Numbered from the stretch's first letter, positions 44,105 through 53,296 are shown. The stretch: 64,000 nt of DNA from JAJTFW01 sp046330075 (GCA_046330075.1 JAXLTL010000002.1:186001-250000), one strand, 5' to 3'. Numbers and translations are program-made. Notes: generated by a model from the sequence alone, not told the origin.

Positions 44105-44857
44105 ATGATTGCTTTCATCACAGGAGCGACTTCCGGATTTGGTCGCGCCATCGCTCTGAAATTCGCTGAACATGGCTGGAACATTATCATCGCCGGCCGT
44201 CGGGAGGAACGCCTCGAAGAATTACAGCATATTATTCTGGATACGTATGACGTAAAAGTGTATACGATCAGTTTTGATGTCAGAAACCGCAAGCAGGTGG
44301 AAGAAGAACTTGAAGCATTGCCGCATGCCTGGAAAGAGATTGATGTGCTCGTGAATAATGCCGGGCTGGCGGCAGGATTTGCAACTATCAACGAAGGGAA
44401 TATCGACGACTGGGAACAGATGATCGATACCAATGTAAAAGGTTTGCTCTATGTGAGTCGGGTGGTGACGCCCTGGATGGTTCACCGGAAAAAGGGACAT
44501 GTAATCAATATCGGAAGTACTGCCGGTAAGGATGCTTATGCATATGGAAATGTGTATTGTGCCACAAAGTTTGCTGTTGATGCTCTGTCGAAGTCGATGC
44601 GTATTGATTTGCTGCCACATGGTATCAAGGTTACATCAGTAAATCCAGGTGCTGCGGAGACCGAATTTTCGCTTGTGCGTTTCAAGGGAGATGCAGAGAA
44701 AGCAAAGAATGTATACAAAGGTTTCGATCCGCTGCAGGCGGAAGATATCGCAGAGATTGTATGGTTCGCGGCTTCTCGTCCGCACCATGTGGGTATCAAC
44801 GATATTACGGTTACGCCGCTGGCGCAGGCCAATGCACTTTATATTCATAAATCATAA
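44105..44857 (+). CDS. Short-chain dehydrogenase (YdfG-like)
   Basis: A 250-residue NADP-dependent oxidoreductase. The start at 44105 gives the normal family length; the frame opens 32 codons earlier without family similarity. Seen: TGATSGFGRAIAL (6-18, cofactor), AGRREERL (near 30, NADP-type Arg pair), VNNAGLAAGF (near 81), IGSTAGKDAY (Ser) and YCATKFAVDAL (Tyr/Lys). The overall pattern resembles YdfG/serine dehydrogenase and related 3-hydroxy acid dehydrogenases. It is 10 bases upstream of the YtcJ-like gene, likely in one transcript with it and the VOC gene. Confidence 0.9.
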   Translation: MIAFITGATSGFGRAIALKFAEHGWNIIIAGRREERLEELQHIILDTYDVKVYTISFDVRNRKQVEEELEALPHAWKEIDVLVNNAGLAAGFATINEGNIDDWEQMIDTNVKGLLYVSRVVTPWMVHRKKGHVINIGSTAGKDAYAYGNVYCATKFAVDALSKSMRIDLLPHGIKVTSVNPGAAETEFSLVRFKGDAEKAKNVYKGFDPLQAEDIAEIVWFAASRPHHVGINDITVTPLAQANALYIHKS

Positions 44858-44867
44858 GTTCGCTCTC

Positions 44868-46499
44868 ATGAAATACGGTTTGATTTTTGTTTGCCTGCTG
44901 ATCGCTTTTTCGTCCTGCAGCCATAAGGAGCAGGTCGATGCAGTGTACGTCAATGGTATCGTTTATACCGTCGATTCCGCTTTTTCGAAGGCGGAGGCCT
45001 TTGCGGTGAAAGATGGTAAAATTGTCGCTGTAGGAACGGCGTCGGAAATGGAAAAATACGATGCAAAGGAGCGCATCGATCTGAAGGGTAAGTTTGTCTA
45101 TCCCGGCTTCTACGATGCGCATTGCCATTTCTATGGTTATGGAGTGGACCTGAAGAAGACCTGGCTGATCGGAACAACTTCCTTCGATGCTATTGTGGAT
45201 ACGCTGGTCAAATATAAAGACCGGCGGTTCATGGGCTGGGTGTTTGGTCGCGGATGGGATCAAAACGACTGGGATAACAAAGCCTGGCCCGACCGGACGA
45301 AACTCGATTCGCTGTTTCCGGATGTGCCGGTGTTCCTGATGCGGATCGACGGGCACGCCGCGCTGGTTAACGGTAAAGCGTTAACGTTAGCCGGTATCAC
45401 AAATAAAACGAAAGTTGAAGGTGGTGAAGTGTTGTTGAAATACGGTGAACCCAGCGGGCTCCTCATCGATAATGCAGTGGACCTGGTGAAAGCCATCATT
45501 CCCGAACCCGGAACGCCACAGCTCGAAGAAGCACTGCTTAGCGCACAGCAGAATTGTTTCGCGGTGGGACTTACCTCTGTCGTTGATGCAGGCCTGGATG
45601 TAAAAACAATTCTGCTGATCGATTCCTTGCAGAAATCCGGCAAGCTGAAAATGCGGATCAACGCCATGGTGAGCTATAATCCTGCCAATCTGGATTATTA
45701 CCGTGTACATGGTGCGTATAAATCGGATCGGCTTCAGGTTCGTTCTTTCAAACTGTATGCGGACGGTGCGCTCGGTTCGCGAGGTGCCTGCCTCTTACAT
45801 GATTATGCTGATCTTCCCGGCCATAAAGGTTTCCTGCTCGCATCCGTTGATTCACTGAAAAATGCTGCAAAGGCGATTGATGCCATCGGATTTCAACTCA
45901 ATACACATTGCATCGGGGATTCGGCGAACCATCTCCTGCTACAGATTTATGGCGATGTGTTAAAAGGAAAGAATGATAAGCGCTGGAGAATCGAACACGC
46001 GCAGGTGCTTGATCCGAAAGATTTTGATCTTTTCGGCAAGTTCAGCGTCATTCCCTCTGTCCAGCCCACACATGCCACTTCCGATATGTACTGGGCCGGA
46101 GACCGCCTCGGGAAAGACCGGGTGAAATATGCATATGCCTACAAGCAGTTGCTGGAACAAAACGGAATGATTGCAGCCGGTTCAGATTTTCCGGTGGAAG
46201 ATATAAATCCGCTCTATGGATTTTATGCTGCCGTGGTGAGAAAAGATAAGAAGAATTATCCGGAAGGAGGTTTTAATGCAGAGAATGCAATTTCCCGCGA
46301 ACAGGCATTGCGGGCCATGACGATCTGGGCAGCGTTTGCATCGTTTGAAGAGCAGGAGCGGGGCAGCATTGAAAAGGGGAAGTGTGCGGATTTTGTGGTG
46401 ATGGAGAGAGATCTGATGAAGGAGCCCGCGGAGCAGTTGTATAATTTACGGATATACATGACCGTTATCGACGGAGAAACCGTGTTCAGCGCTTATTAG
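44868..46499 (+). CDS. YtcJ-like amidohydrolase lipoprotein
   Basis: A 543-residue metal-dependent hydrolase of the amidohydrolase superfamily. The start at 44868 gives a lipoprotein signal peptide with Cys17 (LIAFSSCSHKE); the frame runs upstream but without sense. Motifs: VYPGFYDAHCHFYGY (metal His pair), WVFGRGWDQNDWD (YtcJ motif), LNTHCIGDSANHLLL (metal His), RIEHAQVLDPKD (metal His) and GMIAAGSDFPVEDINPLYG (metal Asp). YtcJ proteins hydrolyse amide or formamide groups, but the substrate is unknown. It is anchored at the outer or inner membrane facing the periplasm. The VOC gene starts at the next base. Confidence 0.9.
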   Translation: MKYGLIFVCLLIAFSSCSHKEQVDAVYVNGIVYTVDSAFSKAEAFAVKDGKIVAVGTASEMEKYDAKERIDLKGKFVYPGFYDAHCHFYGYGVDLKKTWLIGTTSFDAIVDTLVKYKDRRFMGWVFGRGWDQNDWDNKAWPDRTKLDSLFPDVPVFLMRIDGHAALVNGKALTLAGITNKTKVEGGEVLLKYGEPSGLLIDNAVDLVKAIIPEPGTPQLEEALLSAQQNCFAVGLTSVVDAGLDVKTILLIDSLQKSGKLKMRINAMVSYNPANLDYYRVHGAYKSDRLQVRSFKLYADGALGSRGACLLHDYADLPGHKGFLLASVDSLKNAAKAIDAIGFQLNTHCIGDSANHLLLQIYGDVLKGKNDKRWRIEHAQVLDPKDFDLFGKFSVIPSVQPTHATSDMYWAGDRLGKDRVKYAYAYKQLLEQNGMIAAGSDFPVEDINPLYGFYAAVVRKDKKNYPEGGFNAENAISREQALRAMTIWAAFASFEEQERGSIEKGKCADFVVMERDLMKEPAEQLYNLRIYMTVIDGETVFSAY

Positions 46500-46889
46500 A
46501 TGAAGATCAGCGAAACCTGCATCGTCCTCTATGTCCGGGATCAGAACAGGTCGACTGACTTCTATAGTCGACTGCTGGGCATGGAACCGGTGCTGCATGT
46601 TCCGGGAATGACAGAGTTTCTGATTCATCAGGGTTTAAAGCTCGGTCTGATGCCGGAAAAAGGCATTGCAGGGATCATCTCTCCGGTGATGCCGGACCCG
46701 GCTGCCGGTTCTGGCATTCCGCGCTGCGAGCTGTATCTGCTGGTAGAAGATGCTGATCTGGCATTCAATCGCGCAGTAGAAGCAGGAGCCATGATCGTTT
46801 CCGGTCCGGATAACCGTGACTGGGGCCATCGTGCCGGATATCTCGCTGATGCAGATGGGCATGTACTAGCCTTTGCTCATATCATATAG
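46500..46889 (+). CDS. Glyoxalase/VOC family protein
   Basis: A 129-residue vicinal oxygen chelate fold protein, with beta-alpha-beta-beta-beta modules (CIVLYVRDQNRSTDFYSRLLG at the start, GYLADADGHVLAF at the end). Metal ligands of the family could come from the first strand and the late Asp/His; the first His is absent (Val/Leu in its place), so a non-enzymatic or bleomycin-resistance-like binding role is possible. The ATG is directly next to the TAG of the YtcJ gene, which suggests translational coupling. Function unknown. Confidence 0.85.
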   Translation: MKISETCIVLYVRDQNRSTDFYSRLLGMEPVLHVPGMTEFLIHQGLKLGLMPEKGIAGIISPVMPDPAAGSGIPRCELYLLVEDADLAFNRAVEAGAMIVSGPDNRDWGHRAGYLADADGHVLAFAHII

Positions 46890-46916
46890 TTGACTGCCTG
46901 GATTGGGGTTTTCTTT

Positions 46917-46924
46917 TATATTTG
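46917..46924 (+). promoter_or_regulatory. -7 box of the antiporter gene
   Basis: TATATTTG matches TAnnTTTG and ends 4 bases before the ATG at 46929; leaderless mRNA is likely. Confidence 0.6.
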
Positions 46925-46928
46925 TTTT

Positions 46929-48095
46929 ATGTCTACCGGCGTCATCTTAATTATTCTCTGTACTTTAATTTTAGTAGGGTATGTACTGGATGTGGTTGCC
47001 AAACAATTGCGGATACCTTCTGTTTTATTGTTGATCGGTCTGGGAGTACTGGTAAAGCTGATCACAGTGGAGCTGGGAATTGCCACGTTCGATTTCATGC
47101 GGCTGATTCCAACTATTGGAACCTTAGGATTGATTCTGATTGTTTTTGAAGGTGGTCTGGATCTTGAATACCGGCCTGAAAAGAAACCGATTATCCGGAA
47201 CGCTTTGATTCTTTCAGTTGTGATTCTTGTGCTAACCGCTCTGGGGATCGCTTTCGTGTTTCAGTACTTCACCGGTGCTGAATTTTATCCTTCACTGGTG
47301 AATGCAATCCCGTATAGTGTGATCAGTTCCGCTATTGCCATCCCTTCTGCGAGCGGATTGACACGCTCCAGCAAGGAATTTATCACCTTTGAAAGTTCAT
47401 TCAGTGATATTTTCGGAATTATCTTTTTTAATTATTCCCTCCAGTACACGCATGTTACGTTCGAAGTCTTCGGAAATCTGGTTTCTGAATTAACGATCGT
47501 TATTCTGGTTTCTTTGCTGCTCTGTGTTTTGTTGTTATACCTCCTTCGGAAAATTACACACCATGTCAAATTTGTCATGATTATTGCCAGTATGGTCCTG
47601 TTGTATGCTATTGGTAAGGAGTTGCATCTCTCTTCACTTATACTGGTGTTGATATTCGGTTTGCTGATCCGAAACGTGCATCGGATACAGTATCCCAGGA
47701 TCAGAGAATTGTTTGTTTCGGAGTCCTTCAAAGCAGACGTTCATCTGATGCATAGCCTCACTGCGGAAGGCGTATTCCTGATTAAAACGATTTTTTTTGT
47801 TTTGTTTGGTTTTATAATTGACCTGGATTTGCTTCGTGATCCGGTCATGCTGCAAATCGGTTTCGGCGTTCTTGCTGTTATTTACCTTTCCCGGACAATT
47901 GCATTGCCCATGGTCATCAGAAAATTGTTTCCTGAATTATTATTCTCGCCACGTGGACTTATTTCAATCCTTCTTTATCTCAGTATTCCAGAAGCTTTAA
48001 AAATTCAGCAATTACATACAGGATTGTTGTTTTTTACGGTGCTGTCCACCAGTCTGGTGATGGTCAGTTCGGCCTTCCTGAAAACGGGTAAATAA
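46929..48095 (+). CDS. Cation/proton antiporter (CPA type)
   Basis: A 388-residue inner-membrane exchanger with about 11-12 membrane segments. The start at 46929 is set by the -7 box; an upstream TTG at 46890 is unlikely. Seen: VVAKQLRIPSVLLLIGLGVL (near 19-38), the helix LILIVFEGGLDLE (near 71-83) and the ESSFSDIFGIIFF core motif (near 155-167) with acidic residues expected for Na+ or K+ / H+ exchange. There is no C-terminal TrkA domain. It exports Na+ or K+ in exchange for protons to control pH and ion balance; the ion is not decided by sequence. Confidence 0.9.
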   Translation: MSTGVILIILCTLILVGYVLDVVAKQLRIPSVLLLIGLGVLVKLITVELGIATFDFMRLIPTIGTLGLILIVFEGGLDLEYRPEKKPIIRNALILSVVILVLTALGIAFVFQYFTGAEFYPSLVNAIPYSVISSAIAIPSASGLTRSSKEFITFESSFSDIFGIIFFNYSLQYTHVTFEVFGNLVSELTIVILVSLLLCVLLLYLLRKITHHVKFVMIIASMVLLYAIGKELHLSSLILVLIFGLLIRNVHRIQYPRIRELFVSESFKADVHLMHSLTAEGVFLIKTIFFVLFGFIIDLDLLRDPVMLQIGFGVLAVIYLSRTIALPMVIRKLFPELLFSPRGLISILLYLSIPEALKIQQLHTGLLFFTVLSTSLVMVSSAFLKTGK

Positions 48096-49286
48096 TTACT
48101 TTATATCCGGCATGTCCTGAATCTTCTCGAGTAACAACAGGGGTTGCTTATAATCGGTTCCGTTCTTCTTTGCCATATCAATTGTAAGTTGAATGGCTGC
48201 TAATGCTTCCTGCTTATTGCCGATCTTGTAATGCAGGCATGCCAGCGTATAATTGTTACGGATTGTATTCTGCATACTTACCGCCATCTTCGACCATTCG
48301 AGAGCTTTGGCCAGCATCGCAGGGTCGTACACCCGTTCGTAAAAATTATAGGCAATCTCATTTAAACGCCGGTAATCATCTTTGCAGTATTTTTCTACAA
48401 AAGGCACTGCTTCGATCTGATACCGTTTCCAGTCAGAACGCACTTTGCTCTTGTTCAGTTCGGCGAATGCGATAATTTTATCGGTAATGTCAAGATTTGT
48501 TTTGCGCAGTTTTTCTATAATGTTCTTATATCCGAGTGTGTCGAGCTTCTGTACTTTTTGCATCAGCGTTCCGGTGTACAGGGAGATCAGCTTGTTGTCG
48601 ATAGAGTCAGCGGTGTACTTTTTCGCATAGGCCTCGCGGTTATAGATGATTTTTTGTGTGATGACCATCTCCACATCTCTGAATAAATCATACATGATTC
48701 GCCAGTTGTCCTGCGTGAGCAGCTCTTTGTCAGGTACCTCGGAGAGATAACTGTTGATGACCAGCTGATTGTCGAGCCCGGCCTTCTCCAGCATTTTGAT
48801 ATAGGTGTAAACTTCCTTTGGTGTGGCTTTTTTGCTGTAGTATTTTTGTTCGAAATAGCGCAGTTGCCTGGTGGTGTCGAGGGCGTCTTTGCCGATTTCC
48901 AGAAACTCCTCAATGGTCCTTTGTCCCGCAACCCGATGCATCATGACAGCGTTGTTGTAATCGAAGAATACCAGCGCGGGGTAGTTCTGTACCCGGAGTT
49001 TTTTGTTCAGGTTTGCACCTTCTTTTTCCATGTCCATTTTAATGCACACGAAATTGTTGTTGTAAAAATCACCTACTTTTTGGTTTGGGTAAACACTGTC
49101 TTTCATGTATTCGCAAAAGTGACACCAGGTGGCAAAGGCATGCAGGAAGATCGGTTTCTTTTCTTTCTTCGCTGCCTGTATGGCTTCGTCAAAGGTGATG
49201 GGACGGAAGTTAATGCCTGGTGTTTGTGTAAATCCCGTGGTGAAGGAGAGCAGTATAACGAGGAGCGTGAACGCGGTCTTTTTCAT
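48096..49286 (-). CDS. Exported thioredoxin-like protein with TPR-like tail
   Basis: A 396-residue periplasmic protein. The start is taken at 49286 (MKKTAFTLLVILLSFTTG), a standard signal peptide; the frame opens 15 codons earlier. A thioredoxin fold covers about 30-135 with the redox motif WCHFC (54-58). The long alpha-helical remainder (about 150-396) resembles TPR or DUF-type scaffolds (for example ALEWSKMAVSMQNTIRNNY). The role could be disulfide handling or redox sensing in the envelope. It ends next to the converging antiporter gene. A partner is not visible. Confidence 0.85.
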   Translation of the reverse strand: MKKTAFTLLVILLSFTTGFTQTPGINFRPITFDEAIQAAKKEKKPIFLHAFATWCHFCEYMKDSVYPNQKVGDFYNNNFVCIKMDMEKEGANLNKKLRVQNYPALVFFDYNNAVMMHRVAGQRTIEEFLEIGKDALDTTRQLRYFEQKYYSKKATPKEVYTYIKMLEKAGLDNQLVINSYLSEVPDKELLTQDNWRIMYDLFRDVEMVITQKIIYNREAYAKKYTADSIDNKLISLYTGTLMQKVQKLDTLGYKNIIEKLRKTNLDITDKIIAFAELNKSKVRSDWKRYQIEAVPFVEKYCKDDYRRLNEIAYNFYERVYDPAMLAKALEWSKMAVSMQNTIRNNYTLACLHYKIGNKQEALAAIQLTIDMAKKNGTDYKQPLLLLEKIQDMPDIK

Positions 49287-49349
49287 GGTATTTAAGCCAA
49301 CGAATTTAGTGTAAAATGCACATTTTTTCATGAGAAATGGGTGAATGGA

Positions 49350-49973
49350 TCAAGGTGTATTGTTACTGCGGACCAGGCAATAGGGGAGTGCCCAGGCTCT
49401 TCTCTGACCAGCTGGCAACGTAACCAGCAGACCTTCACAGGTGCAGAGCTGGCCGACTGCATTCCGTTTCATAATCGTGAGATTTCCGGTTCGGATCAGG
49501 TCGATGACCATGATCGCGATGCTGTCTGTTGGTGTCGGGAGATGTTTTTTACCAAGTGCTATGCCGGCTTCGTTGTTGCGGAGATCCATCACACAAGCGA
49601 TCGAATCCTGCACATTGCCATCTTCTCCTTTCCCTTTTTTAAATTGCCGGAAATTGCCGCGTTCGTGGGCTTTTCCCAGTTTCAGGGCCGCCCTGGGACC
49701 AATCGATTGAGTGAGGCGGGCCATCCAAAAGGTATGACGAAAAGCGTCGAGTTTTCCACCATGGTTAAAGGTGTCAAGCTCGGTATGCCGGCAGAATTTC
49801 TCTACCTGTTGACGTGTTTCGCGGGAGATTTTCCAGGCGCGCCCGGCTTTGAAGGGGTGAAGGAGTGTCCATGTTTTTTCGGGACCACTCAGCCTGAAAA
49901 AAGCACCTGCCCGCGATTGTCCCTGCAACATGCAGGGAAGGAGCAGGAGCATCATCCATCCGGCGCGACTCAT
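49350..49973 (-). CDS. Exported DUF6973-like protein
   Basis: A 207-residue protein with an N-terminal signal peptide (1-19, MLLLLPCMLQGQS). The core has the DUF6973-type pattern HGGKLDAFRHTFWMARLTQ (His70, His79) and, later, DLRNNEAGIALGKKH, with conserved Asp/His/Asn that could form a metal or hydrolase site. The family function is not established. Its ATG overlaps the TGA of the 49970 gene by two bases (ATGA), so the two are translated together. No terminator is seen downstream. Confidence 0.7.
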   Translation of the reverse strand: MSRAGWMMLLLLPCMLQGQSRAGAFFRLSGPEKTWTLLHPFKAGRAWKISRETRQQVEKFCRHTELDTFNHGGKLDAFRHTFWMARLTQSIGPRAALKLGKAHERGNFRQFKKGKGEDGNVQDSIACVMDLRNNEAGIALGKKHLPTPTDSIAIMVIDLIRTGNLTIMKRNAVGQLCTCEGLLVTLPAGQRRAWALPYCLVRSNNTP

Positions 49974-50407
49974 TTAACCGCGTAAAGCATCATCGCCTTG
50001 GCCAGCGCGAAGCTGAAAAATTCAAGCTGTTCCTGACGGCTGTCGGTTTCTCCCTTGAGACTCATCCTGTATTTATCCCATAGAAATTCTGGAGCATCTA
50101 CTGTTGGAATACAGAAGTATTCAGGTGCCCCGCGAAGCTTGGTGTACACCAGAATAATAGCACATGGCTTATCCTCGCCCGGCCGATAAAGCCCTTTGAA
50201 TGCAGCTTTGCGTTCCGCATATTCGTACTCGGAAATGTCCCTCACTTTGTAATTGTTCTTTAACTCAACGCCCATCTGCATGAACATTTTATAGCCTACC
50301 GCACCCATGGTGTATTCCTCTTCGGTGGTAGGGTTGATCTTGCCGGTTTGTGCGAAAGAAGTGAGGGAGAGTCCGGCGATAAGGGCCAGCGCCATCAGGT
50401 ATTTCAT
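49970..50407 (-). CDS. Small exported protein of unknown function
   Basis: A 145-residue protein. The start is taken at 50407 (MKYLMALALIAGLSLTSFAQ), a signal peptide, rather than 50440 which lies inside the -7 box. Mature residues have alternating strand and helix with conserved-looking acidic and Cys residues (EYTMGAVGYKMFMQMGVEL; PCAIILVYTKLRGAPEYFC), but no family was recognised. It is the first gene of a two-gene unit with the DUF6973-like gene, overlapping by ATGA. Likely periplasmic. Confidence 0.65.
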   Translation of the reverse strand: MKYLMALALIAGLSLTSFAQTGKINPTTEEEYTMGAVGYKMFMQMGVELKNNYKVRDISEYEYAERKAAFKGLYRPGEDKPCAIILVYTKLRGAPEYFCIPTVDAPEFLWDKYRMSLKGETDSRQEQLEFFSFALAKAMMLYAVK

Positions 50408-50427
50408 ATACTTATGTAGGATTTTTA

Positions 50428-50435
50428 CAAATTTA
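50428..50435 (-). promoter_or_regulatory. -7 box of the 49970 unit
   Basis: Reverse-strand TAAATTTG matches TAnnTTTG, with TTG about 21 bases upstream. It is 20 bases before the ATG at 50407 and decides that start. Confidence 0.65.
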
Positions 50436-50555
50436 ACCAATCCTTGGTCAGGAAAACAATGTATTTTGCCTGAAAAAGGTGATATTTCACAAAACAGGGG
50501 TTGACTTTGGCCAAATGGAGTATACCTTTACGCCACCTGAAATTTATCTGTCTTT

Positions 50556-51452
50556 ATGGCTACTAAAGTTGTAGAACTGGCCCGCCTGGGCGACATCGTT
50601 GTGAACAAGAAGTACGGTATGTCGTACGAAGAGTTCAAAAACGAGCACTTATTTAAAAACTATCCGGTTGTTTTCGGCGACGCTACTGAGAAGTGGCCCG
50701 CACTGAAGAAGTTCACTCCTGAATTTTTTAAGACCAATTACGGCGACCGTAAGGTGGTGGTGCAGGGTCAGGAATTCAAGCTCGGTGATTTCATCGACCT
50801 GATGATGACGGCTACAGAAGATAATCCTGCACCCTATCCCTGCAAACTACAGATAGACCGCGATTATCCTGAGCTGGTGCCGGATGTGAGTCCGCGTTAC
50901 AATTTCGCCTTGCCCGACCGTACCCATAGCAAGCTCCTGCCAAAAGGATTTATCGGAGGTGCGGATACGTTAGAGATCTTCTTTGGAAGTCCGGGCGGAC
51001 AATTTCCCTACATGCACTACGATTACATGGCGCTGCATGCGTATATCAATCAGCTTTACGGCCATAAGGAATTCACGGTGATTCCGCCCAGCCAGACCGA
51101 TTGCGTGTATCCTGATCCCGAGAATCCATGGGTTTCGCTCATTGATAATCAGCGCAACCCCGACTTAAAGAAATTCCCGAAGTGGGCCAACGCAACACCG
51201 ATCTCTTTCGTGGTAGGACCCGGCGAATCTATGTTCATCCCTAACGGCTGGTGGCATACCGCACGATCAGTTACTCCAACGATCTCCGTGGCGATGGACG
51301 TACTCAATGCATCCAACTGGGGACGCTTTAAGAACGAGGTGGACATCATGATGAGCCGTAACAATCCCATGAAAGCGAAAGTAGCAGTTGCCGCACTTGG
51401 TGTCATCGGTGGTGTGTTATCGGTGACCGAAAAGCTCGGAATGAAAATTTAA
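50556..51452 (+). CDS. Cupin-like (JmjC-type) oxygenase
   Basis: A 298-residue protein with a cupin_8/JmjC-type double-stranded beta-helix. The 2-oxoglutarate-dependent dioxygenase metal triad is visible: His154-x-Asp156 (MHYDYM) and a distal His234 (NGWWHTARS). GHKEFTVIPP (169-178) holds the usual Lys/Thr region for co-substrate. Such proteins hydroxylate protein, tRNA or small molecules; the target here is unknown. The last 30 residues form a hydrophobic stretch (VAVAALGVIGGVLS) that might attach to membranes. It is monocistronic and precedes a low-complexity tract. Confidence 0.88.
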   Translation: MATKVVELARLGDIVVNKKYGMSYEEFKNEHLFKNYPVVFGDATEKWPALKKFTPEFFKTNYGDRKVVVQGQEFKLGDFIDLMMTATEDNPAPYPCKLQIDRDYPELVPDVSPRYNFALPDRTHSKLLPKGFIGGADTLEIFFGSPGGQFPYMHYDYMALHAYINQLYGHKEFTVIPPSQTDCVYPDPENPWVSLIDNQRNPDLKKFPKWANATPISFVVGPGESMFIPNGWWHTARSVTPTISVAMDVLNASNWGRFKNEVDIMMSRNNPMKAKVAVAALGVIGGVLSVTEKLGMKI

Positions 51453-51510
51453 AGCGCGATCGAGATAGTAGTATCAATAGGCTGAGGCCCTTACTATTTC
51501 AACTCAATAA

Positions 51511-51680
51511 CGCTGAGTCTCTGTAACGCTGAGCCTCTGTATCTCTGCAGCCCTGCAGCTCTGAAGCCCTAAAGCCCTGAAGCTCTGCAGCCCTGAAGCC
51601 CTGAAGCTCTGAAGCTCTGAAGCCCTGTGGCTCTGTAGCCCTGTAGCCCTGCAGCCCTGCAGCCCTGTGGCTCTGTGGCT
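51511..51680. repeat. 9-bp degenerate tandem repeats (AGCCCTGAA)
   Basis: About twenty loosely conserved 9-base units of the form GCCCTGAAG/AGCTCTGAA fill the space between the cupin gene and the 51708 gene. The reverse-strand open frame here encodes a low-complexity LQS-R-A-type peptide and is not counted as a gene. Confidence 0.9.
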
Positions 51681-51707
51681 TCGCTCAGAGCGCAAGCGCG
51701 ACGTAAC

Positions 51708-52211
51708 TCACTTCACCTTCGCCTTGCTCCACGGTTTAATCTGCCAGGTAATATGTCCCGTGCAGATATGATTATTTTCCGTGTCGTGGATGTTTACATC
51801 AAACGTATGAAAAACGGCATCTTCCTGCTGCAGGGATTGCTTCAAGGTTTCAATGGTTGCTGTTTCAATGCCGAAGCGGCTGTATAAATTCATCTTCCCC
51901 TGATAGTGATAATCCATCTGAATCGTCTTTAGAATGATCCGGTACTGGTCAGGGTTGAAGGAGCGGGTGAGACTGAGTCCGCTCACATATTCACAGGCAG
52001 TAGCAAGTGCGCAGGCGTGAATGCCCCTGATGTGGTTGAGATTTTTTCGGATATACGGTATCGTTAGTTCTATGTTATCGCTGCTGATACCGGTAATCCT
52101 GAATTTATGCGGGCCATTGAACGGAATCATCCGCCAAAGTGCCCGGTTTAGTACCCAACGGTAAAAAGCAGAGTCTTGCGCTTTGCGCATGAGATCTTCG
52201 GGACGTATCAT
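51708..52211 (-). CDS. DUF4442 hotdog-fold protein
   Basis: A 167-residue protein with the DUF4442/YiiD C-terminal hotdog fold of thioesterases. Pattern: WRMIPFNGPHKFRITGIS (near 26), IRGIHACALATACEYVSGL (about 61-79, with the His and the helix facing the active site), and a final strand DTENNHICTGHITWQIK. Hotdog thioesterases cleave acyl-CoA, but DUF4442 members lack a proven substrate. It overlaps the nitronate monooxygenase-like gene by ATGA, so they are one transcript. Confidence 0.85.
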   Translation of the reverse strand: MIRPEDLMRKAQDSAFYRWVLNRALWRMIPFNGPHKFRITGISSDNIELTIPYIRKNLNHIRGIHACALATACEYVSGLSLTRSFNPDQYRIILKTIQMDYHYQGKMNLYSRFGIETATIETLKQSLQQEDAVFHTFDVNIHDTENNHICTGHITWQIKPWSKAKVK

Positions 52212-53218
52212 GGAGTAAAGGATTTGCGGAGTTCAGTTTCGGCGGCGAGCAGCTCGGCTTCCAGGACGTCAATGATCTCTTTGCAGGACTTGATATCGTG
52301 AATAAGCGCAACACTTTGTCCGGCCGACCAAAGATTATTGTAATTCCCGGGCTGAACTGCTGCTTCCAGTTTCTTGAGTCCGCGGTATTGCACCAGCATC
52401 TTGAAATATTTTTTCGTGCGCTTGTTGTTGCTGAGCCATTTCTCGAAAAAATTCTGCTTCGCGCCGATCTTCTTCGCATAAGGCGTGGCGATCACCGCGC
52501 AGGGAGTGCCGGATAGCCGTTCGGTCATCATGATGTCTTCCATGCCTGCATCAACGATACTCTGCTTGTATTCTTCATTCACTGTCGCTTCCGTGCTGGC
52601 AATAAACCGGGTGCCGATGCTTACGCCGGATGCTCCGGCAGCCAGCGCACTAAGGATACCATGTCCGTCGGCGATACCACCGGCTGCAATGATCGGAATC
52701 TCCGGAAAGCGTTCGCGCAGCGCCGGAATGAGAACGGTATTCGGATAGGGTCCGGCGTGTCCCCCGGCACCTTGAGTAACGGCAATGAATCCGTCGCAGC
52801 CCAGCGATGCCGATTTCTCTGCATGCGTGAGGTTGGTGACGTCGCAGAATACTTTTCCGCCATAACTATGCGCTTCCCGGATCACTTCTGCAGGATTGCC
52901 CAGACTTGTTATAAACAACTTTACCTGTTCTTCCACGCAAACGGAGAGGTGTTCCCGGTAGAGAGGATTGGTCTGCTGAACAATGAGATTTACGCCCGTG
53001 ATACCTTGTGAATGCTGTTGCTTTTTATAGGCGTTGAGTCCCGAAAGCACCCGTTTGAGTTCTCCTTTTTCCCGGTAATTCAGCGATGGAAATGTGCCTG
53101 CAATTCCGGCGTCAAGTGCGGCTTCCATCATCTTTTCATTGCTCACCAGGAACATCGGCGCCATGATAATGGGCAACCTCAGACCAAACATTTTACTAAA
53201 CGAAGTGTTAACAGACAT
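52208..53218 (-). CDS. Nitronate monooxygenase-like flavoprotein
   Basis: A 336-residue FMN-dependent TIM-barrel protein of the nitropropane-dioxygenase/enoyl reductase group. The start at 53218 (ATG) is chosen over a TTG at 53224. Seen: LRLPIIMAPMF (near 14-24), GTFPSLNYRE, VTQGAGGHAGPYP (near 146-158, flavin phosphate and His), AAGGIADGHGI (near 177) and GTRFIASTEA (near 200). It could oxidise nitronates, or act as an FMN enoyl-reductase like FabK; the sequence does not decide. It is the first gene of a two-gene unit with the DUF4442 protein. Confidence 0.85.
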   Translation of the reverse strand: MSVNTSFSKMFGLRLPIIMAPMFLVSNEKMMEAALDAGIAGTFPSLNYREKGELKRVLSGLNAYKKQQHSQGITGVNLIVQQTNPLYREHLSVCVEEQVKLFITSLGNPAEVIREAHSYGGKVFCDVTNLTHAEKSASLGCDGFIAVTQGAGGHAGPYPNTVLIPALRERFPEIPIIAAGGIADGHGILSALAAGASGVSIGTRFIASTEATVNEEYKQSIVDAGMEDIMMTERLSGTPCAVIATPYAKKIGAKQNFFEKWLSNNKRTKKYFKMLVQYRGLKKLEAAVQPGNYNNLWSAGQSVALIHDIKSCKEIIDVLEAELLAAETELRKSFTP

Positions 53219-53263
53219 AGGCAACTTCTTACGGATCGATTTCGTAAAATCGTTAATGGATAC

Positions 53264-53271
53264 TATATTTG
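53264..53271 (+). promoter_or_regulatory. -7 box of the acyl-CoA ligase gene
   Basis: TATATTTG matches TAnnTTTG, with a TTTC about 19 bases upstream as -33 box. It lies 25 bases before the ATG at 53297. Confidence 0.6.
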
Positions 53272-53296
53272 ACCTAAAGCTACAGCATTTCGCGAT

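Noticed and set aside
51504..51695. Reverse-strand open frame of 63 codons
   Set aside because: It is a translation of the 9-base repeat and has a low-complexity Leu-Gln-Ser-Arg-Ala pattern only.
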